IMG/VR virus record: IMGVR_UViG_3300008110_000025
Coordinates: 1-64,000 of that record
Direction: 5' to 3' (one strand)
DNA length: 64,000 nt
Source: a virus
The notes below the pieces were generated by a model. The model was not told the origin of the DNA. It ran no database searches and worked only from the letters and a program-made list of their open reading frames with translations. Numbering within the stretch: the first letter of the stretch is position 1; every line of letters begins with the position of its first letter. A program made the position numbers and the translations under genes. Positions 6,876 through 15,431 of the stretch are shown piece by piece.

Positions 6876-7010
6876 ATGGCTAAAGCAAATACAGTTAACT
6901 CGTGGTCCCCAAACCCTAGAAAGAAACGTCCAGGGGTACATTCTAAGAAAAAGTTCTCTAAACTGAAGAGCTCAAAACTTTACAAGAAAGTTAGTAGAGG
7001 TCAAGGATAA
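6876..7010 (+). CDS. Lys/Arg-rich small protein (44 aa)
   Basis: ATG 6876 to TAA 7008-7010 encodes a 44-residue product; after a short start (MAKANTVNSWSPNPRKK) it is almost entirely Lys, Arg, Ser and Gly. Sequences of this kind (S-P-N-P-R-K-K-R-P-G-V-H) are familiar to me as a short conserved gene of Bacteroidetes phages, of unknown role. Its charge suggests nucleic-acid binding, perhaps of DNA or of the structured RNA that follows. It is the first gene of the plus-strand block and has a TAGATTTG promoter box 19 bases upstream. Confidence 0.75.
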   Translation: MAKANTVNSWSPNPRKKRPGVHSKKKFSKLKSSKLYKKVSRGQG

Positions 7011-7015
7011 TTTGC

Positions 7016-7023
7016 TACATTTG
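7016..7023 (+). promoter_or_regulatory. Bacteroidetes-type -7 box (TACATTTG)
   Basis: Matches TAnnTTTG exactly and lies just upstream of the structured non-coding stretch. No TTTG at -33; TTAG at 6991-6994 is the nearest partial match. Could start transcription of the structured RNA near 7030. Confidence 0.4.
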
Positions 7024-7324
7024 CAGACAGCAACCATTCAACTTGAATGATCACCCCTGAGGGCCAAAGAGTAAGTAAGGGGTCAGACGTTGGGTTCTAT
7101 CATACTCACTTTCAATTACATAGAGTATGAAAGTTGTCCCCGATAGTTGCTAAAAAGGAATTGACATAAGGTTCTGGGGTGGATTACGACTATAGGGAAG
7201 AATGGAATGTCCCACCGAAGGCTAAAGACGGCAGAACTGAAACTCAATTTTAAACAAAAAATCCTAAGGGGATAGGTGTGCCCAATTGGGAAATTTAGTT
7301 TATCTTTATCTCAAAATTTCTCGT
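7024..7324 (+). ncRNA. Structured non-coding stretch, candidate novel RNA
   Basis: No gene fits these 300 bases, but many paired segments do. CATTCAA-C-TTGAATG (7035-7049); ACCCC/GGGGT (7053-7057 with 7079-7083); CATACTC/GAGTATG (7101-7107 with 7123-7129) interleaved with ACTTT/AAAGT (7108-7112 with 7130-7134), an H-type pseudoknot; AGCAAC/GTTGCT (7029-7034 with 7146-7151) closing this part. A second domain has GGTTCTG/CAGAACT (7170-7176 with 7232-7238) enclosing GGTGG/CCACC (7078+100-7182 and 7212-7216). CCCAATTGGG at 7281-7290 is a perfect palindrome. It resembles no RNA family I know. Alternatives are an origin of replication or a packaging-related site. Confidence 0.45.
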
Positions 7325-7555
7325 ATGGCAACTAACATTAAAGCAGGGCTGTATCAACCCCCATTTACTACTGAGGAAGATCAGCTTACTTACATGTTAG
7401 TGTACGTAGATGATAAGGTAGTGCAGTTCTTAGATGAGGGGGAAAAGTTTGTCTGTCAGTTTAGCTATGAAGAGCTGAGAGGGATTATGGGGATAATGGC
7501 TGCAGAGCAAGAGAAGACTCATCTTAGAATACAGGCTCATATTAAAAAGAACTAA
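7325..7555 (+). CDS. Hypothetical protein at the start of the tail-fibre operon (76 aa)
   Basis: I start at ATG 7325 (MATNIKAGLYQPPFTTEED) rather than the earlier in-frame ATG at 7286, which lies in structured leader sequence. The product is short, with a beta-type first half and an acidic helical second half (SYEELRGIMGIMAAEQEK). No family is recognised. It is followed after six bases by the next gene and probably belongs to the tail operon, where it could be an assembly factor or virion component. Confidence 0.6.
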   Translation: MATNIKAGLYQPPFTTEEDQLTYMLVYVDDKVVQFLDEGEKFVCQFSYEELRGIMGIMAAEQEKTHLRIQAHIKKN

Positions 7556-7561
7556 GTTAAG

Positions 7562-7909
7562 ATGAAGCTTACAAAGATTGATAAAGTACAGACTAGTCTT
7601 AAGCAACTCATTGATGTAGACCCATCTGGGGAGATCAATGAGATTTATAGAGTCGATGATATTAGGCATAACCAAGTACTTATAGCTAAGGTTTATCAAG
7701 AAAGGCAAGATGTATTTAAGTTTGAATACTTGTCTAACTTCTTTGCTGCAGGGACTGGGATAACACTTACTACTAATGATGCTGGGGTTACTACTATTAC
7801 ATCTACTGCTACTAGCAGTGGGGTTAGTACTAACTCTAATGTGCTTATTGACTGTGGGGCATTCCTCACCCCTAACGAGAATGTACTTGTAGACTGTGGA
7901 ACTTTTTAA
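7562..7909 (+). CDS. Small tail-associated protein (115 aa)
   Basis: The N-terminal 60 residues look like a mixed alpha/beta domain; the second half is a Thr/Ser/Gly-rich low-complexity beta sequence (AAGTGITLTTNDAGVTTIT) as in phage fibre proteins, ending with two copies of a short unit (NVLIDCGAF, NVLVDCGTF). It lies eleven bases before the 1309 aa fibre and the two share a style of sequence, so it may be a fibre base or adaptor piece. The paired Cys in the repeats is unusual in a cytoplasmic assembly protein. Confidence 0.65.
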   Translation: MKLTKIDKVQTSLKQLIDVDPSGEINEIYRVDDIRHNQVLIAKVYQERQDVFKFEYLSNFFAAGTGITLTTNDAGVTTITSTATSSGVSTNSNVLIDCGAFLTPNENVLVDCGTF

Positions 7910-7920
7910 ATTAAAACTGA

Positions 7921-10900
7921 ATGGCTCTTAGAATACGTCGTGGATTATCAGCAGATAGAACATCAATAACCCCCGAACAAGGGGAGTTTTTGTATACAAC
8001 AGACACCTACCAAGTCTACATTGGGGATGGGGTAACTGCTGGGGGTAAGCCACTATATACACTGACTTCTTTAGGGGCTATCGGGCTAACAGACTTAAGT
8101 GCTACAAGTCCTTTATTCTATAACAACACTACAGGGGTATTCTCAATTCAAGTTGCCACTGGATCACAGAATGGATATCTAGCTTCAGGAGACTTTACTG
8201 CATTTAATAATAAGCAAACTGCTCTTGAGATATTCGATGAGACTACTTCATTAATTACCAACCCATCACAGATTAAGTTTGTAGGAACCCCAGTAACCGC
8301 AACAGTAGCAGGCTCAGTTGTAACAGTTACTATTAGTGGTACAGGTGGGGGAGGGGGAGGAGTAACAGGGGTATCTGTTGCAACTGCTAATGGTTTCTCA
8401 GGGGTATCAGACTTAAATGCTACCAACCCAACTCTTACTTTAGGGACTACAGTATCAGGGTTACTAAAGGGGAATGGAACTGCAGTATCAGCTGCTGTAG
8501 CAGGGACAGATTACCAAGCTGCATTGACTGGTACTGGTCTGGTAAATTCTTCAGGGGGTACAATCAGTTATGTAACTAATAACTCTAGCAATTGGGATAC
8601 AGCTTACTCTCAAAGAATCTCATCATTTACTACAATAGGTAATAGTGGGGCTGCTACTTTTACAGGTAATGTCCTTAACATCCCTAACTATACTGCAGCA
8701 GGTATTGGGGCAATAGCATCCTCAAGAATTATCGGGACTACTAGCCCGTTACAAGGTGGGGGAGACTTGACTGCAGATAGGACTCTGTCTATCCTTCAAG
8801 CTACAACCTCACAAAGTGGGTTTTTAAGCTCTACTGATTGGAATACGTTTAATGGTAAGCAGGCTGCTCTCTCAGGAACAGGGATAGTTAAGTCTACTGC
8901 AGGGACGATTACTTATCTGACTGATAACTCAGCTAACTGGGATACAGCATTTGGATGGGGTAACCACGCATCTGCAGGCTACTTAACCTCAGCTACTGCC
9001 GCATCTACGTATGTCCCTAGAACTAGGACTTTGACTATTGATGGGGTTTCACAAGATCTAACAGTAGATAGAAGCTTCACAATCAATAAGGCTATTAACG
9101 ATCTTACTGATGTAACTATTACGTCTGTAGCTGGAGGAGATCTTTTGCAGTATAACCTTGCCACAACTCAGTGGATAAACACTCCATTAAGTGCTATTAC
9201 TTCAGTTGGGGCTGACAACGGATTGAGTTTCTCAGGAGGTAATGTTATCCTTGGGGGAAGTCTAGACTTTGATACAACTATCAATACGTTTAACTCTAGT
9301 CAGTACTCATTAACATTTACAGCAGGTTCGACAGCTTACTCATCCCCAGGTACTGCCCCACTAAGAATAACAGAGACTACAGCGTACTCAGCAGGTAGAT
9401 CAGCATTTTATGTAGGAGCTAATGATAATCATGCCCTCTCTGCAGAAGGTAAAGGCGCCCCAGTAACTACAGCCCCAACTAACTTATATAGAAGATCATC
9501 TGCTAACTTGTCAAAGAATGCTACTATACATTCTAAAGCAAAGCAAGGGTTACCTTTATATGCATACTCAGATTCAGACGAAGCTTATTCATCTATAACT
9601 AGATATTCAACTCCTAGTACTCCAGGTATATTAATTGAAAAGACTACAGGATTAACAAACTCTACAACTGCTAACGCGTTAAGTTTAACTGCAGGAGATA
9701 CATTTGGGGCAAATCAACTGTACAATCTACTAACTTTAAGATTAACAAGATCTGCTACAACTTCTGGACTTGTACCTAACACTGGATTGGAGTTTTCTTT
9801 TGAAGCTCAGACTAGCGGAACCACTGACATTGAACGTCTTGCAAACTTTAAAGTATATAGAGACTCATCAAATAATGGTACGCTAGCTATAAGCACAAGA
9901 ACATCTACAATAAATGATGAATATGATGGAATAGTGTTAAGTAGCAATGGAGAAATTACTCTTCCAGGATATAGACCCACTTATACTGATCTTTTTAAAT
10001 CTCTTCTAACCCCAAATATTACTTCTGGACAGATAACTAGTGTAGGTCTTGTATACTCAGATGCATTTAGACCTAGAATAAAATATGGAGATACTGTTAG
10101 TGTACAGGCTGTTTCCCCATCAGGAACTGGAGCAACCTTTGGTCCAACATTAGGATACTCGTTAAAAAGAATACGAATAACTAATCCAGGATCTGGATAT
10201 GTATCGCCCCCTACAGTAACTATAGCTGCACCCCCAGCTGGAGGATCAGGATGGACTACTGGAGTAACCGCAGTAGCAACTGCTACGTTAACAGCTAGTG
10301 GACAAGTAGAGTATATAAAACTTACTAATCAAGGAACTAGATACGTTACAGTACCATCTGTCACTATATCTGCCCCACCATCAGGAACAACTGCAACAGC
10401 CGTTGCTGAGTTTGGAGAAGGAGAAGTATTATTTATTGCAGTAACAAACTCAGGATCAGGGTATAATAGTGCAACTACAAAGATTATTACTAGAACACAA
10501 TCGTATGCTGGTGCAGTTCCATCAGCATACCTAGGAGTAGATAATAATGGTAAAGTACAATTAGCAACAATATCTGTAGATTACTTATTAAATGGGGGTC
10601 AGTCAACAGGTCCATTTGCAGAGGGAGGTCAATTCTACAATAACACCACTTTATACTTTACTCAAAAAAATTTTATTATTAATGGTAGTAATTATTTTAG
10701 TGTTTCAACTGGAGGATCAGGATCAACATCTACAGATGATGGAAGAATAGTACTTTCAAGTACATCTGCAGGAGGAAACAAATTAGAGAGATCTATATTC
10801 CCTGACCTTACAAGTTCTCCATATACTGATTTTATAGGATTTGCGGATGATTATCTATCTTCTTCCTATACATCTACTTTTTTACATGGAGGTATAAATA

Positions 10901-11850
10901 CAGATGGAACAGGATCACTAGATGCTGGAAATATATATAACTATTATGCAATTAACCCTGGTTTAGACAAAGTTCTAAGTTTTTATTTAAGTACTTCCAC
11001 AGATGGTACAGAACCAATAAATATAAATTCAGGAGTAAAAGCATCATTATATCTACAACACTTAGGGGATATACAAAGTATAAACTTATTAAAGAAACAC
11101 TTTGACGTTAGTTTATCTAGTACCACTTATGTTACAAATGGTGATGGATACGTCTTATCAAACATAGTATCAAATCTATCAGCAGCAAATTACACCGCTA
11201 ACTATGAAATAGAGATAGGGGGAGAGACTAAGATAACATCCTCAGGATACTATGAAGATAACAGTGGAGCGGATACTGGTAGTTACACTGCTGAAATAGC
11301 ATCTAGTGCTACTAGCGAAGGAGGATTGTATAGAGGAATAGACTTAGTAGCAACTTCTGATTTCCCTGGATTACTTGGAACATCTAGAATTAAAATAAAC
11401 TCACAAAGAGTATACATTCGTCCACAGAATATTGGGACAGCTGGGCAAGTACTAAACATTGCCAATGCAACAACTGGAGAGGTTGGTTATACTACGTTAT
11501 CAACTGTTGCAACAAGCGGAGATTATGCGGATTTAACTGGCACACCAACTATCCCAACAACCTTAGATAGTTTAACTGATGTAAGTGCAGCTAGTCCAAC
11601 AAATGGGCAAGTACTATCTTATAATACAGCAGCTAGCGCATGGCAAGCAGCAACATTCTCTGCAAGTGGATTAACTTTGCGTACAAATACTGTTGCTAAT
11701 GGTTCTCAAAGTATTTTAGACTTAAAGCAAGGTACTAACATTACTATAGTTGACGATGGAGTAGGCGGAGTTACAATTAATTCAACAGGTGGTGGAGGTG
11801 GAACAGGAACTATAGGGCTAGATTCAGTATTCATGTTAATGGGAGCGTAA
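7921..11850 (+). CDS. Large tail fibre / receptor-binding type protein (1309 aa)
   Basis: The N-terminus (MALRIRRGLSADRTSITP, then EGEFLYTTDTYQVYIGDG-like sequence) is the typical attachment module of many phage fibres. Residues about 100-400 contain fibre repeats such as GTTSPLQGGGDLTADRTLSI and two copies of the unit GTG.V.S..GTI.Y.T.NS.NWDTA (near 203 and 313). The central 450-1150 stretch is longer, beta-rich and has GSGYVSPPTVTI-type repeats (near 755-800). The C-terminus returns to fibre-like repeats (TLDSLTDVSAASPTNGQVL) and ends in a Gly-rich segment. It would be a trimeric surface fibre that contacts the host envelope. No chaperone or lyase domain is visible. Confidence 0.85.
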   Translation: MALRIRRGLSADRTSITPEQGEFLYTTDTYQVYIGDGVTAGGKPLYTLTSLGAIGLTDLSATSPLFYNNTTGVFSIQVATGSQNGYLASGDFTAFNNKQTALEIFDETTSLITNPSQIKFVGTPVTATVAGSVVTVTISGTGGGGGGVTGVSVATANGFSGVSDLNATNPTLTLGTTVSGLLKGNGTAVSAAVAGTDYQAALTGTGLVNSSGGTISYVTNNSSNWDTAYSQRISSFTTIGNSGAATFTGNVLNIPNYTAAGIGAIASSRIIGTTSPLQGGGDLTADRTLSILQATTSQSGFLSSTDWNTFNGKQAALSGTGIVKSTAGTITYLTDNSANWDTAFGWGNHASAGYLTSATAASTYVPRTRTLTIDGVSQDLTVDRSFTINKAINDLTDVTITSVAGGDLLQYNLATTQWINTPLSAITSVGADNGLSFSGGNVILGGSLDFDTTINTFNSSQYSLTFTAGSTAYSSPGTAPLRITETTAYSAGRSAFYVGANDNHALSAEGKGAPVTTAPTNLYRRSSANLSKNATIHSKAKQGLPLYAYSDSDEAYSSITRYSTPSTPGILIEKTTGLTNSTTANALSLTAGDTFGANQLYNLLTLRLTRSATTSGLVPNTGLEFSFEAQTSGTTDIERLANFKVYRDSSNNGTLAISTRTSTINDEYDGIVLSSNGEITLPGYRPTYTDLFKSLLTPNITSGQITSVGLVYSDAFRPRIKYGDTVSVQAVSPSGTGATFGPTLGYSLKRIRITNPGSGYVSPPTVTIAAPPAGGSGWTTGVTAVATATLTASGQVEYIKLTNQGTRYVTVPSVTISAPPSGTTATAVAEFGEGEVLFIAVTNSGSGYNSATTKIITRTQSYAGAVPSAYLGVDNNGKVQLATISVDYLLNGGQSTGPFAEGGQFYNNTTLYFTQKNFIINGSNYFSVSTGGSGSTSTDDGRIVLSSTSAGGNKLERSIFPDLTSSPYTDFIGFADDYLSSSYTSTFLHGGINTDGTGSLDAGNIYNYYAINPGLDKVLSFYLSTSTDGTEPININSGVKASLYLQHLGDIQSINLLKKHFDVSLSSTTYVTNGDGYVLSNIVSNLSAANYTANYEIEIGGETKITSSGYYEDNSGADTGSYTAEIASSATSEGGLYRGIDLVATSDFPGLLGTSRIKINSQRVYIRPQNIGTAGQVLNIANATTGEVGYTTLSTVATSGDYADLTGTPTIPTTLDSLTDVSAASPTNGQVLSYNTAASAWQAATFSASGLTLRTNTVANGSQSILDLKQGTNITIVDDGVGGVTINSTGGGGGTGTIGLDSVFMLMGA

Positions 11851-11863
11851 AAAATAAAATTAA

Positions 11864-12196
11864 ATGCCAACAACTTATAAAATATTAGGGCAACAAGCCC
11901 CAGCAGCAACTACAGCAGTGGATCTATACACTGTTCCTGCTGCTACACAAGCCGTAGTTAGTTCAATAATTGTCTGCAATCGTTCATCGTCAGCTACGGC
12001 TACGTTTAGAATCTCAGCTTCAGTGGCTGGGGCAGCTACAGCTAACAAAGATTACATCTACTACGATTTAATCATTGGGCAAAGCGATACGTTTATTGCA
12101 ACAATTGGGTTAACTTTGGGGGCTACGGATAAAATACGTATCTATGCATCTACTGCTAACTTATCATTCACTGCAGTTGGATCAGAAATAAGCTAA
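11864..12196 (+). CDS. Small beta-rich tail protein (110 aa)
   Basis: This compact protein (start MPTTYKILGQQAPAA) has alternating beta-strand patterns and a segment VVSSIIVCNRSSSATATFRI that I have seen in small proteins encoded beside fibre genes in many unrelated phages. A role as a fibre cap, adaptor or virion decoration is inferred from that context. It lies 13 bases after the large fibre and six before the next gene, in one operon. Confidence 0.65.
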   Translation: MPTTYKILGQQAPAATTAVDLYTVPAATQAVVSSIIVCNRSSSATATFRISASVAGAATANKDYIYYDLIIGQSDTFIATIGLTLGATDKIRIYASTANLSFTAVGSEIS

Positions 12197-12202
12197 TAAC
12201 CT

Positions 12203-13462
12203 ATGGCACAAGGATATTCATCATACACAATAGTAGATAGCGGAGTTTCAATTAAGGATGGTCCTAACTTAGATGCATTCAGCAGACTAAGAGTATCACA
12301 GCCTGTCACTGCGTTCTCGTCACAGTTTACGTACAACTTAAATCCATTGCTATTTGAACAAGTAGCAAGCGGTACAGGGGCTACAGTAACTCATGATACT
12401 ACTAATAGAAATACTCTATTGACGTTTGCCTCAACTCCAACTGGGGGGCAAGCGTTTATGCAGAGTTATGAATTCATTCCTTATCAGCCTAGTAAGTCTC
12501 AGCTTGTATTTATCACATTCAACATGATAGCTGCGGTAGCTAACACGTTAAAGTTTGCTGGATTATCAGATGGAAATAACGGAATTGAGTTTCAACTAAA
12601 TGGGACTACTAGACAATTTGTTATTTATTCTGATACCACACTTGGTGATCAAACTGTAGTACAATCCTCATGGAATCTAGATAAACTAGACGGCACTGGA
12701 AGTAGTGGAATAACACTAGACGTTACTAAGACTCAAATTTTAGTAATAGACTTTCAAGCGTTGTACGTAGGAAGAGTTAGAGTTGGATTTGATATTGATG
12801 GGCAGATAATCTATTGCCATGAGTTTCTACATGCCAACTTAGTAGAATACCCATACATTCAAACTGCTAACCTTCCAGTTAGAGTTGGGATGACCTGTAC
12901 AGGAACAGTATCTACTACAATGAACTTTATTTGCTCAGCAGTAGTAAGCGAAGGAGGAATTGATTCCGCAGCTTTGTTTGGGTATGACTTTGTAGCTGCA
13001 AATTCTACAGATATATCAGTAACTACATCACCCACTCATATGCTATCTATTCGCCCAAGAACTACCTTTAACTCTATTACTAATAGGATTAAACTAATTC
13101 CCACAGGTATAGATATTATTATTACTGGATCAGGAACTAACATAGTGTTTTGGGAGTTAGTAGTAGGTCAAACATTGACTTCTGGTGTAGGTGCTGCAAA
13201 TGTAAATACAACATATTCAGGAACAGAAGTTTTAACTGGAGGAGTTATGTCAGGCTCCCCAATAGTTATTGACTCTGGGTATGCAACTAGTTCTAATCAA
13301 AGTAAAGCGTCATTTGACGCAACTATATCGACTAGGTATCCTTTAACTTTAGATAGATCAGGAGCAAATAGAGATTTAGGGCAATTAACTTTAAGAGCAA
13401 CCTCTATAGTTGGAGGAACATTTACCTGCAGAGGATTGATAAGATTTAAAGAGATTAGATAA
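12203..13462 (+). CDS. Tail/virion surface protein, paralogue of the next gene (419 aa)
   Basis: The start (VDSGVSIKDGPNLDAFSRLRVS) matches the start of the following gene (DSVNLDSFSKVRIS), and both contain a WNLDKLDGTGSSGITLD / WEDRFDGTGPSGVTLD block near the middle followed by a strand-rich lectin- or jelly-roll-like part. They are therefore paralogues. The middle block is typical of phage-encoded beta-sandwich proteins of unknown role. The stop TAA overlaps the next ATG (TAATG). Function as a variable fibre or adhesin is likely from position but not proven. Confidence 0.75.
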   Translation: MAQGYSSYTIVDSGVSIKDGPNLDAFSRLRVSQPVTAFSSQFTYNLNPLLFEQVASGTGATVTHDTTNRNTLLTFASTPTGGQAFMQSYEFIPYQPSKSQLVFITFNMIAAVANTLKFAGLSDGNNGIEFQLNGTTRQFVIYSDTTLGDQTVVQSSWNLDKLDGTGSSGITLDVTKTQILVIDFQALYVGRVRVGFDIDGQIIYCHEFLHANLVEYPYIQTANLPVRVGMTCTGTVSTTMNFICSAVVSEGGIDSAALFGYDFVAANSTDISVTTSPTHMLSIRPRTTFNSITNRIKLIPTGIDIIITGSGTNIVFWELVVGQTLTSGVGAANVNTTYSGTEVLTGGVMSGSPIVIDSGYATSSNQSKASFDATISTRYPLTLDRSGANRDLGQLTLRATSIVGGTFTCRGLIRFKEIR

Positions 13463-14910
13463 TGCCTTTAGAAAGAATATATAGAGACATATCAATAAAT
13501 GACTCAGTAAACTTAGACTCATTCTCTAAAGTTAGAATATCTGAGGTATCTGACTATGATTTTTTTAATTTTACTTATGCCTCTACCAATACTTGGAATG
13601 TTAATGTATTTGGTGCTCCAGAAGCAGGATTAAATTTTTTTACACACTACATTGGAATAGATATAGTTGGATCATTTGCTAATCTATCTGCAGTAAAATT
13701 TATAGATAATAAGGTACAATTTAAAGCTATTAGCGTACTTACTGGACTGACCCCAGCAGTTGCTTCTATACAAACTAGAAGACTTATAAACATCACAAGA
13801 AACTCTACTATAAAAGCATATATATCTTTTAAATTATCAAGTACACCTATTCCTGCCTCTAGAATTATGTGGATTGGAATAGGAAATGATAACGCTGTTA
13901 ATAATGAAGATGGTAAAAGTGGGTTTATAGGACTTAAACTAGACCCTCTTGCTATAACTGCAACCAATCCGTTAGGAATAACTCTAAGCTTAACTTTAAC
14001 TACAATAAGTTCAGTAAGCAAAATTGTCTTAAGTAAAGATGAGTGGGAAGATAGATTTGATGGAACTGGACCTAGTGGAGTAACCTTAGATTTTACAAAA
14101 ATTCAAGTCCTATCAATAGAATATAGATCGGGAGGACACGGAGAGACAGAATGGGGATTCATGGTAGGAAGTAAATTCTGTAGAGCAGCAGCTATGTACA
14201 ATGTAAATAAATCTATCAGTGATGGTTTTGGAAATGGTCTACTCGGAGGCACACCTGTTACGCTTCGACCATTTTTAAATAGTTGCAGACTTACAGCAGG
14301 ATATGGAAGAACATCTGGAAGTAGCCCCTCTTTAACATCAAATGAAGTATTCTTTGACTTATATGGAGGAGTTGTATTTAGAGAAGAGAATCCAAATGAA
14401 ATAAAACTTAAAAATAAATACAAATTTTCTACGTCAACTACCTATAATGCTACTATAAGTTCGGGAATAAGTACAAGTATAATAAGAATAAGAAAGAAAG
14501 CTAGTTATAATAGTGCAACATCTACATATTTTACTTTTGCAACTATTGATACAATAACATTTTTATCTACAGCTACTGTACCACTATACTGGGAATTAGT
14601 TTACAGTAATGCAGTATCTACAACTTTTACTTCTTTAGATTCAAACTCTTTAATAGAAATAAATACTGGTACTGGTGCACTAAGGCCTACTGGGCCAATA
14701 ATCTATGGGGGATTTGTAGCAGCAGGAGAAACTATAACTTTTAAAGTTCCTGAATCTGTAAAAAATATGTGGCAACTAGTAGATGGTGTTAGAGGAACAG
14801 GAACTGCAGATAACTACACTTACTTTGCAATATGCGCAACCCCAATTGGAGGAGGAACAACAGCTAACCAAATAAGAGTATCAATAACAACTGAAGAAAC
14901 TTATAACTAA
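13462..14910 (+). CDS. Tail/virion surface protein, second paralogue (482 aa)
   Basis: Shares its N-terminal motif (NLDSFSKVRIS, near residue 17) and the FDGTGPSGVTLDFTKIQVL block (near 200) with the preceding protein, but is 63 residues longer and its C-terminal half has diverged. It is Ser/Thr/Asn-rich and probably all beta. Its stop overlaps the next start (TAATG), so expression is coupled. The local DNA is more A/T-rich and AGA/ATA-rich than the first fibre gene, which could reflect a separate origin of this fibre piece. Confidence 0.75.
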   Translation: MPLERIYRDISINDSVNLDSFSKVRISEVSDYDFFNFTYASTNTWNVNVFGAPEAGLNFFTHYIGIDIVGSFANLSAVKFIDNKVQFKAISVLTGLTPAVASIQTRRLINITRNSTIKAYISFKLSSTPIPASRIMWIGIGNDNAVNNEDGKSGFIGLKLDPLAITATNPLGITLSLTLTTISSVSKIVLSKDEWEDRFDGTGPSGVTLDFTKIQVLSIEYRSGGHGETEWGFMVGSKFCRAAAMYNVNKSISDGFGNGLLGGTPVTLRPFLNSCRLTAGYGRTSGSSPSLTSNEVFFDLYGGVVFREENPNEIKLKNKYKFSTSTTYNATISSGISTSIIRIRKKASYNSATSTYFTFATIDTITFLSTATVPLYWELVYSNAVSTTFTSLDSNSLIEINTGTGALRPTGPIIYGGFVAAGETITFKVPESVKNMWQLVDGVRGTGTADNYTYFAICATPIGGGTTANQIRVSITTEETYN

Positions 14911-15431
14911 TGGCACAAGGGTATACAAAAGGAATTCCACTTAGCACTGATGGTACGCTATCAGCTAATAGTGACTTAATTGTTCCATCTCAGAAAGCAG
15001 TTAAGGCTTACGTTGACGCTAACTCTGGAGGTGGTGGAGGTAGTGGCGGTACTACTACTAATGCCTTGACAATAAATAACTCTGGTAGTGGAGATGTTTC
15101 TGGAACTACATTTAATGGGTCAGCAGCGGTTACTATCTCATATAACACTGTTGGGGCACAGGCATCTAACTCTAACCTTACTAACTTAGCAGGTTTAACT
15201 TATGCTTCTACTTCATTTGTAAAAATGACTGCAGCTAATACATTTAGTCTAGATACTACAGTATATGCACCATTAGCATCTCCTGCATTTACAGGAACTC
15301 CAACGGCAACAACACCATCTGCTAACGATAATAGTACTAAATTAGCAACCACAGCTTATGTAGACAATGCAGTAAGTGGAGGAGGAGTAACTTTTAACCA
15401 AGTACAAAGAATAGCATTCCTTAAGATATGA
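14910..15431 (+). CDS. Fibre-like protein with tail-fibre repeats (173 aa)
   Basis: The N-terminus includes LIVPSQKAVKAYVDANSGGGG, the centre SGDVSGTTFNGSAAVTISYN and the end TPTATTPSANDNSTKLATTAYVDNAV; the KAYVD and TAYVD units are repeats common in phage tail-fibre shafts. The protein ends abruptly with a 20-residue non-repeat segment, so it may be a short fibre or a linker that joins the large fibre to one of the following three exchangeable proteins. The ATGA overlap with the next gene supports coupled synthesis. Confidence 0.8.
   Translation: MAQGYTKGIPLSTDGTLSANSDLIVPSQKAVKAYVDANSGGGGGSGGTTTNALTINNSGSGDVSGTTFNGSAAVTISYNTVGAQASNSNLTNLAGLTYASTSFVKMTAANTFSLDTTVYAPLASPAFTGTPTATTPSANDNSTKLATTAYVDNAVSGGGVTFNQVQRIAFLKI

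Noticed and set aside
7184-7198. Sequence TTACGACTATAGGGA resembling the T7 RNA polymerase promoter
   Set aside because: It lacks the four bases between ACT and ATAGGG of the real promoter, and its bases take part in a good RNA stem region; no T7-type RNA polymerase gene is seen. Chance resemblance is more likely.
8979-9164. Small minus-strand frames inside the large fibre gene
   Set aside because: They mirror the repetitive Thr/Gly-rich plus-strand code and have no start context or neighbours on that strand.
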